64,000 nucleotides of DNA from Mycobacterium lentiflavum (GTDB lineage: Bacteria > Actinomycetota > Actinomycetes > Mycobacteriales > Mycobacteriaceae): contig NZ_CP092423.2 of assembly GCF_022374895.2 (NCBI RefSeq), positions 3,906,001-3,970,000 of the forward strand. The letters are read 5' to 3'. Of the stretch, positions 17,922-26,375 are shown piece after piece. Position 1 is the first letter of the stretch. Every line of letters begins with the position of its first letter. A program made the translations under genes and the position numbers. A model generated the notes under the pieces. The model saw only the letters and a list, made by a program, of their open reading frames with translations. It had not been told where the DNA came from and made no database searches.

Positions 17922-18545
17922 AGGCCCCGCTTAGACCGGCGGCGCTCCGTTCGCCTCATGCGGTCCCCCATTTTCGTCACAATCTTCACTCATCCGTAAT
18001 TAGCTGGGCGACAACCGCTCAGCGTTGTCTACCTGCGGACCGCGCCGCCTGCGTGCACGCATGGAACATTGCAGAAATTTAGAGGCAAAGCGATCCCCGG
18101 CGTTAGGTTTGCAATCACCCAGATGAAATGTGACCGGGCCGCACGACCGCGACATCGGCCCGGACGCGGCCGTGCTTGCAGCCGCTACGTCAGGACGTGG
18201 AGGTTTCTACGGCCACGGTGGGGCGCGGCAGCGCTGCCGGAACGGCGAGCACGCAATCACCGCACCGCCGGCTTCGACACCGCCGCGCGAATGTCTTTCC
18301 GTCATAGGACCCATTCGAGAGTTCGCGGCCAGGTGTTTGCTGCCGCCGCAGACTGCAACAGTCGGCGACAGGCCTTTCACAAGACAAGGGTTTCATTCAG
18401 GGAGAGCGCAAAAGCGGTTCAGACCACGACATTTCGGTGGCTGATCCCCGACGTCTGTGCGGCAAGGGCGGCGACACGCCGCCCTACGCCACCGTGGGCG
18501 CACACCGAAATCGCTGAGCGCACAGTCAACGCCGCGCCAATTGCC
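17922..18545. other. Intergenic region upstream of the mce operon
   Basis: 624 bases between the mce operon start and the end of the cysteine desulfurase gene, both read leftward. It should hold the mce promoter and the end of the encapsulin transcript. I find no convincing gene, strong hairpin or known operator. Short frames here have no recognisable homology and look like chance readings of high-GC DNA. Confidence 0.6.
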
Positions 18546-20435
18546 CTAACCGACGTTTGTGCCGCCCTCGGCAATTCGGCGCACGGCCCGCAGGAAGACG
18601 TCGATCTCCTCGAACGTGTTGTAGAAGGCGAACGACGGGCGGACCGTTGCCTCCAGCCCGTACCGACGCAAAATCGGTTGGGCACAGTGGTGTCCGGCAC
18701 GCACCGCGATTCCTTCGGCGTTGAGCGCCTTACCGACCTCGAGCGGCTCGTGACCCGCCAGCACGAAGGACAACACGCTGGCCTTCTCGTCCGCGGTGCC
18801 AACCAGGCGAACGCCGGGGATATCGGCCAGGCGTGGCGTCGCGTAGTCGAGCAACGCGTGCTCGTGCGCGGCGATGCGCTCGATGCCGACCCGCTCCACG
18901 TAGCGCAGCGCCTCACCGAGACCGACCGCATCGGCGATGTTGCCGGTGCCCGCCTCGAACTTATTCGGAAGTCCTTGGTAAAGAGAACGTTCCAGCGTGA
19001 CGTCGGCGATCATGTTGCCGCCACCCTGCCAGGGCGGAGTCTCGGCCAGCGCCTCCTCGGTTCCGTACAGCACCCCGATCCCGGTGGGACCGTAGATCTT
19101 GTGGCCGGAGAACACGAAGAAGTCCACGCCGAGCTCCGCGACGTCGACGGGAATGTGCGGGATCGACTGCGCACCGTCGATCAGCACCCGCGCCCCATAA
19201 CGGTGGCCCAGCTCGACGATCTTCTCGACCGGCGTCACCGTGCCCAGCGCGTTCGAAACTTGAGTCGCCGCAACCAGCTTCGTGCGCGGACCCAGTAGGT
19301 GCTCGAACTCGGAGAGCAGCAGATTACCCGCGTCGTCGACCGGTGCGACTTTGAGCACCGCCCCGGTCTGCTGTGAGAGCAGTTGCCACGGAACGATATT
19401 GGCGTGGTGTTCGAGGTGGGTGATGACGATCTCGTCGCCGGGACCCAAATGCTTGCCGCCCCAAGCGTACGCGACCAGGTTGATCGCCTCGGTGGTGCCA
19501 CGCACGAAGATGTTCTGCTCCGCCTTCTCGGCGCCGATGAACCTGCGCACGGTTTCGCGGGCTTCTTCGTAGGCGTCCGTCGCGCGCGCCGCCAATTCGT
19601 GTGCCGCGCGGTGGATGTTGGAGTTCTCGTGGGCGTAGAAGTACGAGAGCCGGTCGATCACCACCTGGGGCTTCTGGGTGGTCGCGGCGTTGTCGAACCA
19701 GATCAGCGGCTTTCCGTTGACCGTTTCCTTCAGGATCGGGAAGTCCGCCCGTATCGCGTTGACGTCGAAGACCTCGTGGTCGTCCGCTAGCCGAGGGACG
19801 GGGCCGGCGTCGGTGAGGAAGTAGTAATTGTGGTCGTCGCCGGTCGGCGGGTTCGGTGCGAGGGAGGCCGTGTCGGACCAGCCCAGGTCGGGAACCGACG
19901 GCGCCGCCGGCGACCACCCGACCCCCGGTGCCGAGCCACGCGGGGCCACCGCAACGGTCGGCGTCGTTCCGGCCAGCACACCGGGCACCGTTGCGACGAT
20001 GCCCTGGCTGGGGACTGCGAAGGCACTGAGGTCACTGAGTCCGGGCGGCAGGTAGGGGTTGGCGATGCTACCCGCGGCCACCGCCGGCGCGGCCGTCGTA
20101 TCGGGCACGCTGCCGCGCGGAGCGACCGGCGCAGTCTGCGGCAGACCTTCAGGCTCCGGCGACGTCGGCGCCGGCACGTAGATGTCGGTGACACCGATCA
20201 GCGGGACGGGCGCCGAATACAGGTCCGACGAGCCTCCGGCGGTGTGAGCGGCCGACGTGGCCGCGGTGGTATCCGGCACGCTGCCCCGCGGTGCAACCGG
20301 TGCCGTCTGCGGCGGGCTGTCGGGTCCGGGCCGAATGCTGGCCGCATACAACTGCGTGGCCAGTGCCGCGAGTTCCGTGGCGCTGATGGGCAGCTCGCTT
20401 TCGGCGTCTACCGACCGGTACTCACTTGTACTCAT
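18546..20435 (-). CDS. SufS-type cysteine desulfurase, family 2A encapsulin cargo
   Basis: 629 residues, far longer than a normal SufS (about 410). Residues 225-629 form the PLP enzyme: IWFDNAATTQKP, ITHLEHHANIVPW, FSGHKIYGPTG with PLP Lys446, and RAGHHCAQP with catalytic Cys584. It removes sulfur from cysteine as an enzyme-bound persulfide. Residues 1-220 are disordered, rich in Pro, Ala, Ser and Thr, with the motif VAPRGS at 47, 104 and 163. Such N-terminal extensions direct cysteine desulfurase into family 2A encapsulin shells. The ATG lies inside the end of the encapsulin gene (14-base overlap), so translation is probably coupled. Shell loading is inferred from family knowledge. Confidence 0.92.
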   Translation of the reverse strand: MSTSEYRSVDAESELPISATELAALATQLYAASIRPGPDSPPQTAPVAPRGSVPDTTAATSAAHTAGGSSDLYSAPVPLIGVTDIYVPAPTSPEPEGLPQTAPVAPRGSVPDTTAAPAVAAGSIANPYLPPGLSDLSAFAVPSQGIVATVPGVLAGTTPTVAVAPRGSAPGVGWSPAAPSVPDLGWSDTASLAPNPPTGDDHNYYFLTDAGPVPRLADDHEVFDVNAIRADFPILKETVNGKPLIWFDNAATTQKPQVVIDRLSYFYAHENSNIHRAAHELAARATDAYEEARETVRRFIGAEKAEQNIFVRGTTEAINLVAYAWGGKHLGPGDEIVITHLEHHANIVPWQLLSQQTGAVLKVAPVDDAGNLLLSEFEHLLGPRTKLVAATQVSNALGTVTPVEKIVELGHRYGARVLIDGAQSIPHIPVDVAELGVDFFVFSGHKIYGPTGIGVLYGTEEALAETPPWQGGGNMIADVTLERSLYQGLPNKFEAGTGNIADAVGLGEALRYVERVGIERIAAHEHALLDYATPRLADIPGVRLVGTADEKASVLSFVLAGHEPLEVGKALNAEGIAVRAGHHCAQPILRRYGLEATVRPSFAFYNTFEEIDVFLRAVRRIAEGGTNVG

Positions 20436-21357
20436 GGAACTGGTCCACGGCGACGTCGTCGAGCACGGCGAGCGCGTCGTCGGTGAGGACAGCAAGGGAC
20501 GTGTAGAGGGTGACCAGGTAGGTCGCGATGGCCGACTGGTTGATGCCGGTAAATCGTACCGACAGCCCTGGAGCCTGCTCGCCGACGAGGCCCGGCTGGA
20601 ACAGTCCCACCACGCCCTGACGTTCCTCACCGGTGCGCACCAGGATGAACTTGGTCTTGCCGTCCTCGACCGGAACCTTGTCCGACGGGATCAGCGGAAT
20701 GCCCCGCCAGGTGATGAACTGCGCCCCGAACAGGCTGACCACCGGCGGCGGCACGCCGCGGAAGGTGGCCTCCCGCCCGAACGCGGCGATGCCCAACGGG
20801 TGGGTCAGGAAGAAGCTCGGCGTCTTCCAGACCTTGGTGATCAGCGCGTCCAGGTCGTCCGGGGTCGGCGCGCCACCCACCGTCTGAATGGTCTGCTCTG
20901 GAGTCGCCTGGGCCAGCAAGCCGTACTCCGGGCTGTTGACCAGCTCGAATTCCTGGCGCTCCTTGATCGTCTCGATGGTCAGCCGCAACTGCTGGGCGAC
21001 CTGGTCGTGCGGGCTGGAGTACAGGTCGGAAACCCGGGTGTGGATGTCGAGCAGCGTCGAAATCGTGCGCAGCGTGTACTCGCGCGGGCTGGTCTCGTAG
21101 TCGACATAGGTCTCGGGCAGCGGCTCTTCGGTGCCGGCCCCCTCTTCGGCCTTGATCGCGACCTGCTCCGGGTTGATCACCCGGTTCACCCGGTAGAGAC
21201 CGGCCTCGACCGGGACCCAGCTGAGCAGATGCAGCAGCCACCGGGGCGTGATCGTCGAGAGCTGCGGAACAGTTTTGGTCGCGTTGGCAAGCTGGCGGGC
21301 GGCGAGATCGCCAAGTGCCTGAGACTCGTTTTGTGCCCCCGAGCTGGCTGCTGTCAT
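20422..21357 (-). CDS. Family 2A encapsulin shell protein (SrpI / 35 kDa major membrane protein I type)
   Basis: 311 residues, ATG preceded by GGAAGG. It matches the mycobacterial 35 kDa major membrane protein I antigen of M. leprae and M. avium and cyanobacterial SrpI. Recognisable stretches are PVEAGLYRVN, TYVDYETSPREYTL, FGREATFRGVPPPVV and FGAQFITWRGIPLIP. The fold is HK97-like and self-assembles into a 60-subunit icosahedral compartment in the cytosol, despite the historical membrane name. The cargo cysteine desulfurase follows with overlap. The shell is thought to store or channel sulfur. The divergent neighbours are a cysteine-sensing leader and cysK/cysE. Confidence 0.93.
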   Translation of the reverse strand: MTAASSGAQNESQALGDLAARQLANATKTVPQLSTITPRWLLHLLSWVPVEAGLYRVNRVINPEQVAIKAEEGAGTEEPLPETYVDYETSPREYTLRTISTLLDIHTRVSDLYSSPHDQVAQQLRLTIETIKERQEFELVNSPEYGLLAQATPEQTIQTVGGAPTPDDLDALITKVWKTPSFFLTHPLGIAAFGREATFRGVPPPVVSLFGAQFITWRGIPLIPSDKVPVEDGKTKFILVRTGEERQGVVGLFQPGLVGEQAPGLSVRFTGINQSAIATYLVTLYTSLAVLTDDALAVLDDVAVDQFHEYK

Positions 21358-21516
21358 CGTGATCCTTCCGTGCCTGGCCGAATACTGCGGCGACGTCGGG
21401 TAGACCCATGATCCATCACCAGGTGCCCGGCCGCGCGCTGAGCGTAGGCGCAGGCCGGCGGGATCGGACAGAGTTAGACCGGGCGTGAGCAGAAGTGCCG
21501 CAAGTTGCCGATGCCC

Positions 21517-21528
21517 TATAGTGGGGCT
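21517..21528 (+). promoter_or_regulatory. Leaderless promoter -10 element for the polycysteine uORF
   Basis: TATAGT at 21517-21522 is followed by six bases and then ATG at 21529. This spacing would place transcription start on the A of the ATG, the classic arrangement of leaderless mycobacterial transcripts. No clear -35 element is seen, which is common in mycobacteria. Confidence 0.75.
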
Positions 21529-21603
21529 ATGCCACAGGCCTTTCAGCTGCGCTTCGTTCCTTCGCGCTGCCTCGCCGTGTGCTGTTGTTGTTGCTGTTGT
21601 TGA
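21529..21603 (+). CDS. Polycysteine leader peptide (24 residues), cysteine-sensing uORF
   Basis: ATG followed by 23 codons and TGA. Codon 14 is Cys and codons 18-24 are seven consecutive Cys codons (TGC TGT TGT TGT TGC TGT TGT) directly before the stop. There is no ribosome binding site, but the ATG lies six bases after a TATAGT box, so the message is probably leaderless. Polycysteine leaderless short ORFs are known in mycobacteria as cysteine-responsive attenuators: low Cys-tRNA stalls the ribosome at the Cys run and raises expression downstream. Here the downstream genes are a thioester-domain-like gene, cysK and cysE. Confidence 0.92.
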   Translation: MPQAFQLRFVPSRCLAVCCCCCCC

Positions 21604-21720
21604 TTTCCTGACGCCTCTGCCGCTGTAGAAATCCTCGCGCTACCCGCAGGCGGGTTGGACCACCAGCCAGCCGGGGTCACAGATATGCGTGCCAGCTACT
21701 TTCAGGAAGATCAACCGCTC
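21604..21720 (+). promoter_or_regulatory. Attenuator-like leader RNA between the uORF and the next gene
   Basis: TTCCTGA at 21605-21611, immediately after the uORF stop, is perfectly complementary to TCAGGAA at 21702-21708. The latter contains the ribosome binding site (AGGAAG) of the gene starting at 21721. With the flanking GAT the pairing grows to ten base pairs with one bulge. A ribosome stalled on the Cys codons would cover the first element and free the site. A second hairpin, ACCCGC-AG-GCGGGT at 21642-21655, lies between them. The mechanism is inferred; the complementarity is seen directly. Confidence 0.65.
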
Positions 21721-23010
21721 ATGACCGTGTTATCCATGCCCACTCGCGCCCTGGCGCGGGTGGCTACCCGCCGGCGCGTACTCGTGCGCCCGGCCACTCA
21801 ACTCAGCCATATGACGCGCTACCGCGGGGGCACGTACTCGCACACCATCGACAAGATCGTGTTTGCCGACGGCAGCTGGGCGCGCACCGATCTGATCCGG
21901 CTGCACCCCAACCTGCAGGCCTATTCGCTGGATTTCACCGGCATCGCGCCGCATCGCCCGTCGCGCTACCGGCTGGGGACCTGGTCGGCAGTGCCGCACC
22001 TGCACACTCGTGGCTACGAAGCCGAGGTGGATTGGATTCTGCGCCACTCGTACCCAGTGCTGCCGATTGCCGAACTCAGCAGGCGCGTACGCGAGGCGGG
22101 CTACCCGCTGGGGCGCGCCAACATCAGCGAACATGAGGCCATCGCCGCAACTCAGGCCGCGATCTGGCATTTCACCAACGGCCTCGATCTGCACACCCGC
22201 CCGCTGAACGTACCCCTGGCGGTGCAGCGGCAGCCGGGCGGCACGACCACGTTCGAGTTCGACGGCGAGCCGCAACTGGGTGGCTACTCGGTGTGGACCG
22301 ATGCCGAGGCGCCCACCACTTTGAAGCTGCAAAAGTCTGCTGATGGCGTTGTCTGGCAAGATATTTCGGGTTCGCGGTTGACCGTGGCCACCGGAAGTGG
22401 CCGCCACCAACGCACACTCGGCGTGGGCAGCACGGTGTCGGCCAGCAGCCACGGCATCGGGGGACGCGGCTACCGCTATTACCGGCTCGTCGCGGCCACC
22501 CACGCTGACAACCCGACCATCGACTATGTCCGCTTCTGGCTCACCGGTAGTCGCCACTACCGCAACGCCGACCGAATCGTGCACCTCTACAATTACCTAC
22601 TGACCGGCGCGAACAAGGCCGCACCCGATACCGACGACGCCCAACTTGTTGATACGCACGCAACAGCCGACTCCGAACTCGTAGGACCGTTCCAAGTGCC
22701 AATCCCATTGACGCTCAACGTCACTGACGGGCACACACTGGTCGACGCCGACGGCCGAACCATCCGAGACATGGTTTCACCCGGCCGGGACTTTTATCTG
22801 CGTCCCGCCCCGGGTACCCGCGCCACCACACTGACCGCGACAACACCGCATAACCTCAAGGGACGAGTCCTGACTGGAGTGGCGCTAGAGGAGGCGTCGC
22901 AACGATTCACACCGATCGCCCTGACCGTACCCACAGACGTGGCCGTCGAATTCGAAATCACCTGGCCGGCCGATGAGTCTTGTATCGATATCGTGGAGGA
23001 AGTTTCATGA
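21721..23010 (+). CDS. Thioester-domain-like protein with the thioester Cys replaced by Ser
   Basis: 429 residues. RYRGGTYSHTIDKIVFADG, LHPNLQAYSLDF and ATQAAIWHFTNGL follow the thioester domain (TED) fold of Gram-positive surface proteins, in which a Cys in a YCxD context bonds with the Gln of TQxAIW. Here Gln145 is present but position 69 is Ser (TCG). The whole protein has a single Cys near its end. A beta-rich middle part (about 155-290) and a final Ig-like part follow. No clear signal peptide is visible. The start at 21721 has AGGAAG eleven bases upstream; earlier in-frame starts at 21685 and 21655 are possible. The stop overlaps the cysK ATG. Role unknown. Confidence 0.7.
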   Translation: MTVLSMPTRALARVATRRRVLVRPATQLSHMTRYRGGTYSHTIDKIVFADGSWARTDLIRLHPNLQAYSLDFTGIAPHRPSRYRLGTWSAVPHLHTRGYEAEVDWILRHSYPVLPIAELSRRVREAGYPLGRANISEHEAIAATQAAIWHFTNGLDLHTRPLNVPLAVQRQPGGTTTFEFDGEPQLGGYSVWTDAEAPTTLKLQKSADGVVWQDISGSRLTVATGSGRHQRTLGVGSTVSASSHGIGGRGYRYYRLVAATHADNPTIDYVRFWLTGSRHYRNADRIVHLYNYLLTGANKAAPDTDDAQLVDTHATADSELVGPFQVPIPLTLNVTDGHTLVDADGRTIRDMVSPGRDFYLRPAPGTRATTLTATTPHNLKGRVLTGVALEEASQRFTPIALTVPTDVAVEFEITWPADESCIDIVEEVS

Positions 23011-23939
23011 GCATCGCCGAGAACATCACGCAGCTCGTCGGACATACACCGCTGGTCCGGCTGAACCGGGTGACGGACGGCGCGGGCGCGGACGTTGTCG
23101 CCAAGTTGGAATCGTTCAACCCGGCGGCCAGCGTCAAGGATCGCATCGGGGTGTCCCTGATCGACGCAGCCGAGGAGGCCGGTCTGATCAAGCCGGACAC
23201 GATCATCCTCGAGCCGACCAGTGGAAACACCGGGATCGCCCTCGCGATGGTGGCCGCGGCGCGCGGCTACAAGCTGGTGCTGACCATGCCCGAGACGATG
23301 AGCGTCGAGCGGCGCAAGGTGCTGCGCGCCTACGGCGCCGAAATCATCCTGACCCCGGGTGCCGAGGGAATGCCGGGCGCCATTGCCAAGGCCGAGGAAC
23401 TGGCCAAAACCGACCAGCGGTATTTCATCCCGCAGCAGTTCGAGAACCCCGCGAATCCAGCGATCCACCGCAAGACCACCGCCGAAGAGGTGTGGCAAGA
23501 CACCGAAGGCAAGATCGACTTTTTCGTCGCGGGGGTCGGCACCGGCGGCACCATCACCGGAGTCGCGCAGGTCATCAAGGAGCGCAAGCCCTCGGTGCAA
23601 TTCGTCGCCGTGGAACCGTCCGCGTCGCCGGTGCTGTCCGGCGGCCAGAAGGGCCCGCACCCTATTCAGGGCATCGGCGCCGGGTTCATCCCGCCGGTGC
23701 TCGACCTAGATCTGATCGACGAGATCATCACCGTCGGCAATGACGACTCGATCAACCTGGCAAGGCGGCTGGCCCGCGAGGAGGGCCTACTGGTCGGCAT
23801 CTCGTCCGGTGCGGCCGTCGCCGCCGCTCTGCAAGTGGCCCGCCGGCCGGAAAACGCCGGCAAGCTTGTCGTCGTCATATTGCCGTCCTTCGGCGAGCGC
23901 TACCTCAGCACGCCGTTGTTCGCGGACTTGGCCGACTAG
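23007..23939 (+). CDS. cysK1: O-acetylserine sulfhydrylase (cysteine synthase A)
   Basis: 310 residues. It makes cysteine from O-acetylserine and sulfide in the cytosol, using PLP. The PLP lysine is in NPAASVKDRIG, the substrate loop is EPTSGNTGIALA, and the phosphate loop GVGTGGTITG is intact. The ATG overlaps the stop of the preceding gene (ATGA), and GGAGG in that gene's end serves as ribosome binding site. It therefore shares the polycysteine-led transcript. It corresponds to Rv2334. cysE follows after two bases. Confidence 0.96.
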   Translation: MSIAENITQLVGHTPLVRLNRVTDGAGADVVAKLESFNPAASVKDRIGVSLIDAAEEAGLIKPDTIILEPTSGNTGIALAMVAAARGYKLVLTMPETMSVERRKVLRAYGAEIILTPGAEGMPGAIAKAEELAKTDQRYFIPQQFENPANPAIHRKTTAEEVWQDTEGKIDFFVAGVGTGGTITGVAQVIKERKPSVQFVAVEPSASPVLSGGQKGPHPIQGIGAGFIPPVLDLDLIDEIITVGNDDSINLARRLAREEGLLVGISSGAAVAAALQVARRPENAGKLVVVILPSFGERYLSTPLFADLAD

Positions 23940-23941
23940 CC

Positions 23942-24634
23942 ATGTTCGAGACCATGCGGCGAGACATCCGGGCGGCCAAGGAGCGAGATCCGGCCAGGCC
24001 GACGACGCTGCAGGTCATCTTCGCTTACCCGGGCGTGCACGCGATCTGGGGCCATCGGATCAGCCAGCGGCTGTGGAACCGCGGCGCGCGGCTGGCCGCG
24101 CGGGTGCTGGCGGAATTCACCCGCATCCTGACCGGGGTCGAGATCCACCCGGGCGCGATTCTCGGCTCCGGCCTGTTCATCGACCACGCCACCGGCATCG
24201 TGATCGGGGAAACCGCGGAGGTCGGCGACGACGTCACGATCTATCACGGCGTCACCCTCGGCGGCACCGGCGCGGATATCGGCAAACGCCACCCCACGAT
24301 CGGTGACCGCGTGATCATCGGCGCCGGCGCCAAGGTCCTGGGCCCGATCAAAATCGGCGACGACAGCCGGATCGGCGCCAATGCCGTCGTCGTCAAAGAG
24401 GTACCGACCAGCTCCGTCGTCGTCGGCGTTCCCGGCCAGGTCGTTACCCGCCTGGCCCGCGGCCACGAGGACGACGCAATGATGCCCGATCTGGTCGGGG
24501 TCAGCCTGCAGTCCCTGCTCACCCGCGTGGCCAAGCTCGAAGCCCTCAGCGATGACGACACCGTTACCGAAACCGGCCGGGTGATCCGGCCACCCGAAGC
24601 CGGGGTATGGCACGGCGAGGACTTCTCCATCTGA
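23942..24634 (+). CDS. cysE: Serine O-acetyltransferase
   Basis: 230 residues. It acetylates serine with acetyl-CoA, the first step of cysteine synthesis, and pairs with CysK in the cysteine synthase complex. The left-handed beta helix is clear: IDHATGIVIGETAEVGDDV, IYHGVTLGGTG and IGANAVVVKEVP. The start is two bases after the cysK stop. Serine acetyltransferases are frequent neighbours of family 2A encapsulins. It corresponds to Rv2335. Confidence 0.95.
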   Translation: MFETMRRDIRAAKERDPARPTTLQVIFAYPGVHAIWGHRISQRLWNRGARLAARVLAEFTRILTGVEIHPGAILGSGLFIDHATGIVIGETAEVGDDVTIYHGVTLGGTGADIGKRHPTIGDRVIIGAGAKVLGPIKIGDDSRIGANAVVVKEVPTSSVVVGVPGQVVTRLARGHEDDAMMPDLVGVSLQSLLTRVAKLEALSDDDTVTETGRVIRPPEAGVWHGEDFSI

Positions 24635-24720
24635 CTGCGTCGTCAGTTGCTCTTCAAGATACGTTTACCGCGAGCAGCGCTACCGTGACTTGACGTACGA
24701 CTCGACGACGGAGGCTTCCG

Positions 24721-26367
24721 ATGAGCGACGGCCACGTGCCACGGATTCCGATAGCGATGTCCTCGCCCAGCCTCAACCGTGGTGTCGGCTTCACTCACGA
24801 AGAACGACGGCGGCTCGGGCTGACCGGGCGACTTCCATCGGCGGTACTGACACTCGAAGAGCAAGCCGGCCGGGTGTGGCATCAATTACAAAGCATGTCA
24901 ACAGATCTCGGGCGAAATCTGCTCCTCGAGCAGCTGCACTACCGCCACGAGTTGCTGTACTACAAGGTGCTCGAAGATCACCTGCCCGAGCTGATGCCGG
25001 TGGTCTACACACCCACGGTCGGCGAGGCCATCCAACGCTTCTCCGACGAATACCGCGGCCAGCGCGGCCTGTTTCTGAGCATCGACGAACCCGACGAGAT
25101 CGCCGAGGCCTTCCAAACGTTCGGGTTAGGACCCGACGACGTCGACCTGATCGTGTGCACCGACGCCGAGGCCATCCTCGGCATCGGCGACTGGGGCGTC
25201 GGAGGCATTCAAATCGCGGTGGGCAAGTTGGCGCTCTACACCGCCGGCGGCGGTATCGATCCACGCCGCTGCATTCCGGTCTCACTCGATGTCGGCACGA
25301 ATAACGAACAACTGCTGCAGGATCCGTTCTATCTGGGGAATCGCCACGCGCGGCGCCAGGGCGCCGAATACGACGACTTCATCAAGCGCTACATCGAAAC
25401 CGCCAATCGGTTGTTTCCCAACGCCATCCTTCATTTCGAGGACTTCGGGCCGATCAACGCGCGAAAGATCCTGCGGACCTACGGCGACGACTACTGCGTG
25501 TTCAACGACGACGTGCAGGGCACCGGCGCCGTGGTGGTAGCCGCCGCGCACGGCGCAGCCCATGTCACCGGGGTGCCGCTGCGCGAGCAGAAGACGATCG
25601 TGTTCGGCGCCGGAACCGCCGGAGTCGGTGTCGCCGACCAGATCCGCGACGCGATGGTCGACGACGGCGCCAGCGTCGAACAAGCCACGGCTGCGATCTG
25701 GGCCATCGACAAGCAGGGCTTGCTGTTCGACGACATGAACGACCTGCGCGACTTCCAGGTGCCCTACGCCAAGAACCGTCAACAGCTGGGCGTACCGGCC
25801 GGGGAACGGGTCGGGCTGGTCGAGGCCATCAAATTGGCCTCCCCCACGCTACTGCTGGGCTGCTCAACTGTTTTCGGGGCATTCACCCGCGAGGTCGTGG
25901 AGGCGATGGCAGCCGCCTGCGAACGCCCGATGATCTTCCCGCTGTCCAACCCGACCTCACGGATGGAAGCCATGCCGGCCGACGTGTTGGCGTGGTCGAA
26001 CGGCCGGGCGCTGGTGGCGACCGGAACCCCGGTCGCCCCTACCGAATACAACGGCGTCACGTACAGCATCGGCCAGGCCAACAACGTGCTGGTGTTCCCC
26101 GGGCTCGGGCTGGGCATCATCGTGGCCGGGGCACGGCGGCTGACCCGGGCCATGTTGCACGCGGCCGCGAAAGCCATTGCGGGACAGGCTAGTCCCACGA
26201 AACTCGGGGACTCACTGCTGCCGGATGTGCAGAACTTGTGCGCCGTCTCGTCGGCGGTCGCCGAGGCGGTCTATCACGCCGCCGTCGCCGACGGGGTGGC
26301 CACCCGAACACATGAGGACCCGCGCCAAGCCGCCCTCGACACGATGTGGCGACCGAGATACGACTAG
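24721..26367 (+). CDS. mez: NAD-dependent malic enzyme
   Basis: 548 residues. It decarboxylates malate to pyruvate with reduction of NAD(P), linking the TCA cycle to pyruvate. Motifs are VVYTPTVGEAIQRFSDEYR, DWGVGGIQIAVGKLALYTAG, FEDFGPINARKIL, FNDDVQGTGAV and the nucleotide loop FGAGTAGVG. The ATG has GGAGG six bases upstream; a second Met twelve codons in is possible. It corresponds to Rv2332, but here it lies downstream of cysE rather than on the other side of cysK. Confidence 0.95.
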   Translation: MSDGHVPRIPIAMSSPSLNRGVGFTHEERRRLGLTGRLPSAVLTLEEQAGRVWHQLQSMSTDLGRNLLLEQLHYRHELLYYKVLEDHLPELMPVVYTPTVGEAIQRFSDEYRGQRGLFLSIDEPDEIAEAFQTFGLGPDDVDLIVCTDAEAILGIGDWGVGGIQIAVGKLALYTAGGGIDPRRCIPVSLDVGTNNEQLLQDPFYLGNRHARRQGAEYDDFIKRYIETANRLFPNAILHFEDFGPINARKILRTYGDDYCVFNDDVQGTGAVVVAAAHGAAHVTGVPLREQKTIVFGAGTAGVGVADQIRDAMVDDGASVEQATAAIWAIDKQGLLFDDMNDLRDFQVPYAKNRQQLGVPAGERVGLVEAIKLASPTLLLGCSTVFGAFTREVVEAMAAACERPMIFPLSNPTSRMEAMPADVLAWSNGRALVATGTPVAPTEYNGVTYSIGQANNVLVFPGLGLGIIVAGARRLTRAMLHAAAKAIAGQASPTKLGDSLLPDVQNLCAVSSAVAEAVYHAAVADGVATRTHEDPRQAALDTMWRPRYD

Positions 26368-26375
26368 ACCCGTCA

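Noticed and set aside
17922..18545. Minus-strand frame of 68 codons at 18190-18396 considered as a Cys-rich small gene
   Set aside because: No ribosome binding site, no homology, and composition like non-coding high-GC DNA.
18069..19298. Long plus-strand frame opposite the cysteine desulfurase gene
   Set aside because: The translation is Arg/His-rich with no known motif, and the opposite strand encodes a clear PLP enzyme. It is a high-GC antisense reading.
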